From: Biomphalaria glabrata
Lineage: Eukaryota; Mollusca; Gastropoda; Planorbidae
Assembly (NCBI RefSeq): GCF_947242115.1
Contig: NC_074728.1
Span: 9,094,221-9,158,220 of the forward strand
Length of the DNA: 64,000 nt
Direction: 5' to 3'
In this document: piece after piece, positions 12,401 through 21,400 of the stretch
Numbering within the stretch: position 1 is the first letter of the stretch
Layout: each line of letters opens with the position of its first letter
Made by a program: the position numbers and the translations under genes
Notes under the pieces: generated by a model
What the model was told of the DNA's origin: nothing
Database searches by the model: none
Seen by the model: only the letters and a program-made list of their open reading frames with translations

Positions 12401-15400
12401 CTGACAACCAGTCTAAGCCCTGGAGTGAATGGGTGCTCATTTTTTGGGGGGGTCCTTCAAAAGATATCGCTAACAGGAGATGGGGCAAATGTGAATGACT
12501 GGCGCCCAAACCAGTAAGTTCATGCCAAAGAGACTCGTGAACATTGATTTAGAGAAAAAATTTTGGGGCGAACCTTTTTTGGGGGGTCATATGCAGTTTT
12601 CCCAACTGGTAACAAGCGAAATAAATAAAACAGCTTATCCAAGGGAAATAAGTCAGCACTTACAATAATAACTCAATAATGTTAAAGTTATTTCCCTTGA
12701 TCGATATCAAAGAAAATAATTTTTATTAATTAACAGATGATGTAAACGTCATCAGTGTCTGTGGCCAACGGTTAACGAGTTTGTCAGGTGGCCAGCACAA
12801 TGACCAACCACCTCTACTTTCCCCAACTAATGATAGGTACCCATTAGAGCAGGGTGGATACAGAGGCGCCCGAAGATCCCGAAATTAAAAGTCCCAGTCT
12901 TCACCAGGATTCGAACCCGGACCACGGTTCGGAAGCCAAGCGCTTTACCGCTCAGCCACAGCGCCTGCAATATTTAAAGACTAATAAGTTAATTTCTTTC
13001 TTACTAATTTATGTTTTGTTCGTTACAATAAATAAGTGTTTAAAGTTTAAACTTAATTCTATAATGGGTGTGAAGGAAACTAAGGGATTACTAAGGGATC
13101 GAAACCCTAATATTTAGCCAAATGTATGAATACCGAATGATTAATTTCCCTTGTTTGTATCAAAACAAAATATTTTAATTTCAAGTAATTAATTGACTTA
13201 TTGGCTAATTACTTTTATTAATTCATATCTTGTCTTAGTCAATAAATATTTGTGCAAATTTTCAACTTGATCCCAGAATGGATGTGTACAAACGTGTACA
13301 AACTTTTTACCAGACAGACAGCGTGAGTTGATATAAGCTTTATATTATAAAATGGAACTGGTGGTTACACACTATGGCACTGTTTGTCACAAAAGTTACA
13401 TATGCAGATAAACAATAACTTGAGCTAAATATCTACACAGGCTTGTGCCGCTTGTCCGATTGGGAATATGTGACATTTATCAAGGATGCAACCGATGTAC
13501 GTAAAATACAATAATCAACCTTTGTCTATTTTTAATCATTTTTGTTTTTTGAAATGCAAAACAATAATTTCTAACTACCAAAGAATCCAAAGTATTTCTC
13601 TTACCAGCTTCAAAAGCTATAGCAGGAGCAAAGGATGCAACACCAATGTACAAAATCTGTTTTAAAAATGTGTTAAGTCTTATTAATGAATAGCCGCAAA
13701 AATTATTAGTGCATGCATAGAAAAAAAAGGATTTAATTTCAATGAATGATGTATAAGTCTGCCATCTATCATGGTAGGATCCAAGCACATATTTTATACT
13801 TGTAATGACTCAATAGCAAGACGCGTAGAAGTTGGGTTTAATTTTGGGTATTTCCTTAGTGACAATACATTAAAAAATTAACAGGAGGTCGAGAACCAAA
13901 CTTAAGTGACCACAAGTTGTTTACTTCACTATGACAAGTTGCTAAAGTAAGTTTCCTTAATAATTCGCCATCAGATTTGATCCCAGCCAATCAGAGCTCG
14001 ATTTTTCAGAGCGTGAAACTATCAATTAAGATCCACATACCTGGTTGGTAAACATCATTAGTGTTCCAATTAGCCTCACAGTCCTGGACCGGAACCTGAT
14101 TTCTAAATACTTGGAAAGACAAACAATGTGACAATAAATGTATATGTCCTAGAAACGTTTGGTCTAGCCAGATCAATAAATAAGTAATATCTAACATTAA
14201 AAGACGTCTAATTAATATATATATTATAAATCTATACAATGTAAACATCGTCTAGGGTTTTGTATAAAAAAAAATCAAAGTATAGCTTGAACTTGGTCTT
14301 TGCCTCTTAAAGTCACGTAAGCTTATGCATATAGATGGCTGCAATTCAGGTAGTATGCGCCTATGGATCAAGCTTTTTTTTCCACATAAAATGTAATATA
14401 TACCAGCAGATTTGCCATGTTTATAGTAAGTGCTACTCCACAATATGTGACCCAGTTATTGAAGTTCTTTAAGAATTTCATGGTCAAACTGATATTAAGT
14501 TTCGTGCTTGGTTATACTAATTAGTCAGTCCAGCATCTGGCATTGTATTTTTTATTATGCGATTGGAACCGGAAAAAAAAGTTGTACGATAATTGTATTC
14601 ATAAGTAAAGGCGGCTACTTTTGATTAGTTAAGTTATTCCTAGTCAGGCTTCAATAACACCAATTAGATAAATCCTTTTTCTTTTACTAAAGTTAAATAT
14701 TTTGTTAGCCATATAATACGTAAAACAAGTTGGTCATTTTACAAAGCTTATATCAACTCTGTCTGGTATAAGTTTTGTACATGTTACTTCTCCCAAACCC
14801 CTTCTGGGATCAAGTTGAAACTTTACACATTTATTCGTTGTACTTAACAAAACATGAATCAATCAAAAAAAGGATCCAATTAATTAACAACTTATTGACA
14901 ATTAAGTATCTCGTTTGGTATTGAAAAAGGAAAATAAGTGCTACTTAATGAGACATGTGGCTCTATATAAGGAGACATTTCCCTTATTACGTTTTGTAGC
15001 CTTTACGTTTTTTTTTCTCCCACTTCCTTTTCTCTGAGCCATTTGAAACTCTACAAAATTATTCAAGGCCATGACAATACACGAATCAATAAAAACATTA
15101 GCCACTTATTTCTCTTTTTTGTAGATAAAGGTCAGCAGAAATCATAGTGAAATCATCAATGAAAAGATTAGCCACTTTTTTTTTTAGATAAAGGTCGATT
15201 ATTCCTACAGTATTAAGATATATTGCAGTTCACCTTAGAGAAAGTCTTGTTTAAAAAAATTATATATTTCTTATATTCTGCTTGTTATTCTGTTCTGAAA
15301 TGATTTGATCATTTATTGTTTCGTTTATTAAATGAACACTTACCTCGAATACGCTAGTCAGTTTGAGTGGGTAGAGAAGCGGGACAAACAGCACTGAGGC

Positions 15401-18400
15401 AAGAATAATTCCAAGTATCATACCAAGAGTATAGATATAAAATTCTGTCCCCTGCAATTTATGGTGTAATTTTTAGTTGTTTTGTTTTCCGCATTACGAT
15501 ATTAAATTACTATGATAAGCCACTAATTCTACTTCCACCGTCTCTTATTTGGTCTAGGCATGAAAGTGTACCTTCCACCGCCTTTTATTTGGTCTAGGCA
15601 TGAAAGTGTACCTTCCACCGCCTCTTATTTGGTCTAGGCATGAAAGTGTACCTTCAACCGCCTTTTATTTGGTCTAGGCATGAAAAGTACCTTCCACCGG
15701 CTCTTATTTGGTCTAGGCATGAAAGTGTACCTTCAACCGCCTTTTATTTGGTCTAGGCATGAAAGTGTACCTTCCACCGCCTCTTATATGGTCTAGGCAT
15801 GAAAGTGAACCTTCCACCGGCTCTTATTTGGTCTAGGCATGAAAGTGTACCTTCAACCGGCTTTTATTTGGTCTTGGGATGAAAGTGTACCTTCAACTGG
15901 CTTTTATTTGGTCTAGGCATGAAAGTGTACCTTCCACCGGCTCTTATTTGGTCTTGGCATGAAAGTGTACCTTCAACCGGCTTTTATTTGGTCTAGACAT
16001 GAAAGTGTACCTTCAACCGGCTTTTATTTGTCTAGACATGAAAGTGTACCTTCAACCGGCTTTTATTTGGTCTAGGCATGAAAGTGTACCTTCAACCGGC
16101 TTTTATTTGGTCTAGGCATGAAAGTGTACCTTCAACCGGCTTTTATTTGGTCTAGGCATGAAAGTGTACCTTCCACCGGCTCTTATTTGGTCTTGGCATG
16201 AAAGTGTACCTTCCACCGTCTCTTATTTGGTCTAGGCATGAAAGTGTACCTTCCACCGCCTCTTATTTGGTCTAGGCATGAAAGTGTACCTTCCACCGCC
16301 TCTTATTTGGTCTAGGCATGAAAGTGTACCTTCAACCGCCTTTTATTTGGTCTAGGCATGAAAGTGTACCTTCCACCGGCTCTTATTTGGTCTAGGCATG
16401 AAAGTGTACCTTCAACCGCCTTTAATTTGGTCTAGGCATGAAAGTGTACCTTCAACCGGCTTTTATTTGGTCTAGACATGAAAGTGTACCTTCAACCGGC
16501 TTTTATTTGGTCTAGACATGAAAGTGTACCTTCAACCGGCTTTTATTTGGTCTAGGCATGAAAGTGTACCTTCAACCGGCTTTTATTTGGTCTTGGCATG
16601 AAAGTGTACCTTCAACCGGCTTTTATTTGGTCTAGGCATGAAAGTGTACCTTCCACCGGCTTTTATTTGGTCTAGATATGAAAGTGTACCTTCAACCGGC
16701 TTTTATTTGGTCTAGGCATGAAAGTGTACCTTCAACCGGCTTTTATTTGGTCTAGGCATGAAAGTGTACCTTCAACCGGCTTTTATTTGGTCTAGGCATG
16801 AAAGTGTACCTTCAACCGGCTTTTATTTGGTCTAGGCATGAAAGTGTACCTTCAACCGGCTTTTATTTGGTCTAGGCATGAAAGTGTACCTTCCACCGGC
16901 TCTTATTTGGTCTTGGCATGAAAGTGTACCTTCAACCGGCTTTTATTTGGTCTAGACATGAAAGTGTACCTTCAACCGGCTTTTATTTGGTCTAGACATG
17001 AAAGTGTACCTTCAACCGGCTTTTATTTGGTCTAGGCATGAAAGTGTACCTTCAACCGGCTTTTATTTGGTCTAGGCATGAAAGTGTACCTTCAACCGGC
17101 TTTTATTTGGTCTAGGCATGAAAGTGTACCTTCCACCGGCTCTTATTTGGTCTTGGCATGAAAGTGTACCTTCAACCGCCTCTTATTTGGTCTAGACATG
17201 AAAGTGTACCTTCAACCGGCTTTTATTTGGTCTAGACATGAAAGTGTACCTTCAACCGGCTTTTATTTGGTCTAGGCATGAAAGTGTACCTTCAACCGGC
17301 TTTTATTTGGTCTAGTCATGAAAGTGTACCTTCAACCGGCTTTTATTTGGTCTAGGCATGAAAGTGTACCTTCAACCGGCTTTTATTTGGTCTAGGCATG
17401 AAAGTGTACCTTCCACCGCCTCTTATTTGGTCTAGGCATGAAAGTGTACCTTCCACCGGCTCTTATTTGGTCTAGGCATGAAAGTGTACCTTCAACCGGC
17501 TTTTATTTGGTCTAGACATGAAAGTGTACCTTCAACCGGCTTTTATTTGGTCTAGGCATGAAAGTGTACCTTCAACCGGCTTTTATTTGGTCTTGGGATG
17601 AAAGTGTACCTTCAACCGGCTTTTATTTGGTCTAGGCATGAAAGTGTACCTTCCACCGGCTCTTATTTGGTCTTGGCATGAAAGTGTACCTTCAACCGGC
17701 TTTTATTTGGTCTAGACATGAAAGTGTACCTTCAACCGGCTTTTATTTGGTCTAGACATGAAAGTGTACCTTCAACCGGCTTTTATTTGGTCTAGGCATG
17801 AAAGTGTACCTTCAACCGGCTTTTATTTGGTCTAGGCATGAAAGTGTACCTTCAACCGGCTTTTATTTGGTCTAGGCATGAAAGTGTACCTTCCACCGGC
17901 TCTTATTTGGTCTTGGCATGAAAGTTTACCTTCAACCGCCTCTTATTTGGTCTAGACATGAAAGTGTACCTTCAACCGGCTTTTATTTGGTCTAGACATG
18001 AAAGTGTACCTTCAACCGGCTTTTATTTGGTCTAGGCATGAAAGTGTACCTTCAACCGGCTTTTATTTGGTCTAGTCATGAAAGTGTACCTTCAACCGGC
18101 TTTTATTTGGTCTAGGCATGAAAGTGTACCTTCAACCGGCTTTTATTTGGTCTAGGCATGAAAGTGTACCTTCCACCGCCTCTTATTTGGTCTAGGCATG
18201 AAAGTGTACCTTCCACCGCCTCTTATTTGGTCTAAGCATGAAAGTGAACCTTCCACCGTCTCTTATTTGGTCTAGGCATGAAAGTGTACCTTCAACCGGC
18301 TCTTATTTGGTCTAGGCATGAAGGTGTACCTTCAACCGGCTTTTATTTGGTCTAGGCATAAAAGTGTACCTTCAACCGGCTTTTATTTGGTCTAGGCATG

Positions 18401-21400
18401 AAAGTGTACCTTCAACCGGCTTTTATTTGGTCTAGACATAAAAGTGTACCTTCAACCGGCTTTTATTTGGTCTAGGCATGAAAGTGTACCTTCAACCGGC
18501 TTTTATTTGGTCTAGACATGAAAGTGTACCTTCAACCGCCTTTTATTTGGTCTAGGCATGAAAGTGTAACTTCAACCGGCTTTTATTTGGTCTAGACATG
18601 AAAGTGTACCTTCAACCGGCTTTTATTTGGTCTAGGCATGAAAGTGTACCTTTAACCGGCTTTTATTTGGTCTAGTCATGAAAGTGTACCTTCAACCGGC
18701 TTTTATTTGGTCTAGGCATGAAAGTGTACCTTCAACCGGCTTTTATTTGGTCTAGGCATGAAAGTGTACCTTCCACCGCCTCTTATTTGGTCTAGGCATG
18801 AAAGTGTACCTTCCACCGCCTCTTATTTGGTCTAGGCATGAAAGTGTACCTTCAACCGGCTTTTATTTGGTCTAGACATGAAAGTGTACCTTCAACCGGC
18901 TTTTATTTGGTCTAGGCATGAAAGTGTACCTTCAACCGGCTTTTATTTGGTCTTGGGATGAAAGTGTACCTTCAACTGGCTTTTATTTGGTCTAGGCATG
19001 AAAGTGTACCTTCCACCGGCTCTTATTTGGTCTTGGCATGAAAGTGTACCTTCAACCGGCTTTTATTTGGTCTAGACATGAAAGTGTACCTTCAACCGGC
19101 TTTTATTTGTCTAGACATGAAAGTGTACCTTCAACCGGCTTTTATTTGGTCTAGGCATGAAAGTGTACCTTCAACCGGCTTTTATTTGGTCTAGGCATGA
19201 AAGTGTACCTTCAACCGGCTTTTATTTGGTCTAGGCATGAAAGTCTACCTTCCACCGGCTCTTATTTGGTCTTGGCATGAAAGTGTACCTTCAACCGCCT
19301 CTTATTTGGTCTAGACATGAAAGTGTACCTTCAACCGGCTTTTATTTGGTCTAGACATGAAAGTGTACCTTCAACCGGCTTTTATTTGGTCTAGGCATGA
19401 AAGTGTACCTTCAACCGGCTTTTATTTGGTCTAGTCATGAAAGTGTACCTTCAACCGGCTTTTATTTGGTCTAGGCATGAAAGTGTACCTTCAACCGGCT
19501 TTTATTTGGTCTAGGCATGAAAGTGTACCTTCCACCGCCTCTTATTTGGTCTAGGCATGAAAGTGTACCTTCCACCGCCTCTTATTTGGTCTAGGCATGA
19601 AAGTGAACCTTCCACCGTCTCTTATTTGGTCTAGGCATGAAAGTGTACCTTCAACCGGCTCTTATTTGGTCTAGGCATGAAGGTGTACCTTCAACCGGCT
19701 TTTATTTGGTCTAGGCATAAAAGTGTACCTTCAACCGGCTTTTATTTGGTCTAGACATGAAAGTGTACCTTCAACCGGCTTTTATTTGGTCTAGATATAA
19801 AAGTGTACCTTCAACCGGCTTTTATTTGGTCTAGGCATGAAAGTGTACCTTCAACCGCCTTTTATTTGGTCTAGGCATGAAAGTGTACCTTCAACCGGCT
19901 TTTATTTGGTCTAGGCATGAAAGTGTACCTTTCACCGCCTCTTATTTGGTCTAGGCATGAAAGTGTACCTTCCACCGCCTCTTATTTGGTCTAGGCATGA
20001 AAGTGTACCTTCCACAGGCTCTTATTTGGTCTAGGCATGAAAGTGTACCTTCAACCGGCTTTTATTTGGTCTAGGCATGAAAGTGTACCTTTCACCGCCT
20101 CTTATTTGGTCTAGGCATGAAAGTGTACCTTCCACCGCCTCTTATTTGGTCTAGGCATGAAAGTGTACCTTCCACCGGCTCTTATTTGGTCTAGGCATGA
20201 AAGTGTACCTTCAACCGGCTTTTATTTGGTCTAGGCATGAAAGTGTACCTTCAACCGGCTTTTATTTGGTCTAGGCATGAAAGTGAACATTCATTATTGC
20301 AGTGATAGAAAATGTACTGTTAAATATAATTTCCCTAAAAGGAAATCGAATTTCTATTTATCTTATGTGACGTGGAAGCCTAGCAGTTTTATTTTAATTT
20401 TAAATTTAAAAGTCGGTGTCCATAGAGGACTTCAACTTTTGGTTTGGGAACTTGGAACAATGTAAGAGATAAGTCTTTAAATTGTCGAAAACCAGAAAGA
20501 CTACATCACTGTTTCTCTCTCCCTCTATAACATTTTTCCCTCTTTTCTTCTTTCTCAATAACTCACTCTTCTTTGTCTGTCTCTCTTTCTTTCAATTTCA
20601 TTCTCTCTCTCAGCTCTCTATCTATATTCCATGTTTCTCTCTATCTCATTCTCTTTAGTATCACACAACTCGACAGAAATCTATTCCTTAAACCCACAAC
20701 GTGTTTTGTATTTTGATAAATTGCTTCTACTGATTATAACTTCATTTTCCCCATTAAAAATGCTAATAAAATTCTTTAAACGTATGTAGTACATTTTAGT
20801 AAGGAAATGTCTTAACGAAGGTACCTGCGTGTACATCTCTGCTGGCGTTCCCAGAATCAAAATGGCAGAAAAGAATGATACCAGGATAGAAATGGCCACA
20901 GGTACGACAGACATGCTTCTGCTGGCCTTGAGATACTCATCTGAATGAGAGGACGTTACATCACTTTAAAGCAATGTTTTATTTTCAAAGCAATATATAG
21001 CAACAATCGCTGCAGCGATTGGACCCCTGCTAACCTGCTAACTATCGTAAAAAAACGTAAGCTAAAACTCTATGGCCATATAAGCCCATATTAAAAGGTC
21101 TTTGGGGCTCGCAAAGACCTTCCTTCAGGAAACAGTACCAGGAAAAAAAGAAGAAGAGGCAGACAGAGAAAGCAATGGTAAGACAACATAAAATAATGGA
21201 TTGCTCTGCCATTGAAAGAGGTTCTAACTAAGGTAAAAGACAGAGAGGAATGGAGAAAGACGGTCGACAAATCTTGCGTGGTGCCCCAACGGTCAAACAG
21301 ACTAATGGATAGGTAAAAGGTAAGGGTAAAAAGATAGCAACAATATGATTGTGTGGAGTCTTAAGTTTGCACTACAATTAACTGAGTTCGCACAGAATGC

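Noticed and set aside
12896-12968. Possible tRNA gene on the minus strand
   Set aside because: A and B boxes are present, but the acceptor ends do not pair and it continues into a body shared with other copies; it is a SINE head.
15531-20286. Possible CRISPR-like or other structured array
   Set aside because: Units are contiguous 40-bp repeats with scattered substitutions and no unique spacers; it is a eukaryotic satellite within an intron.
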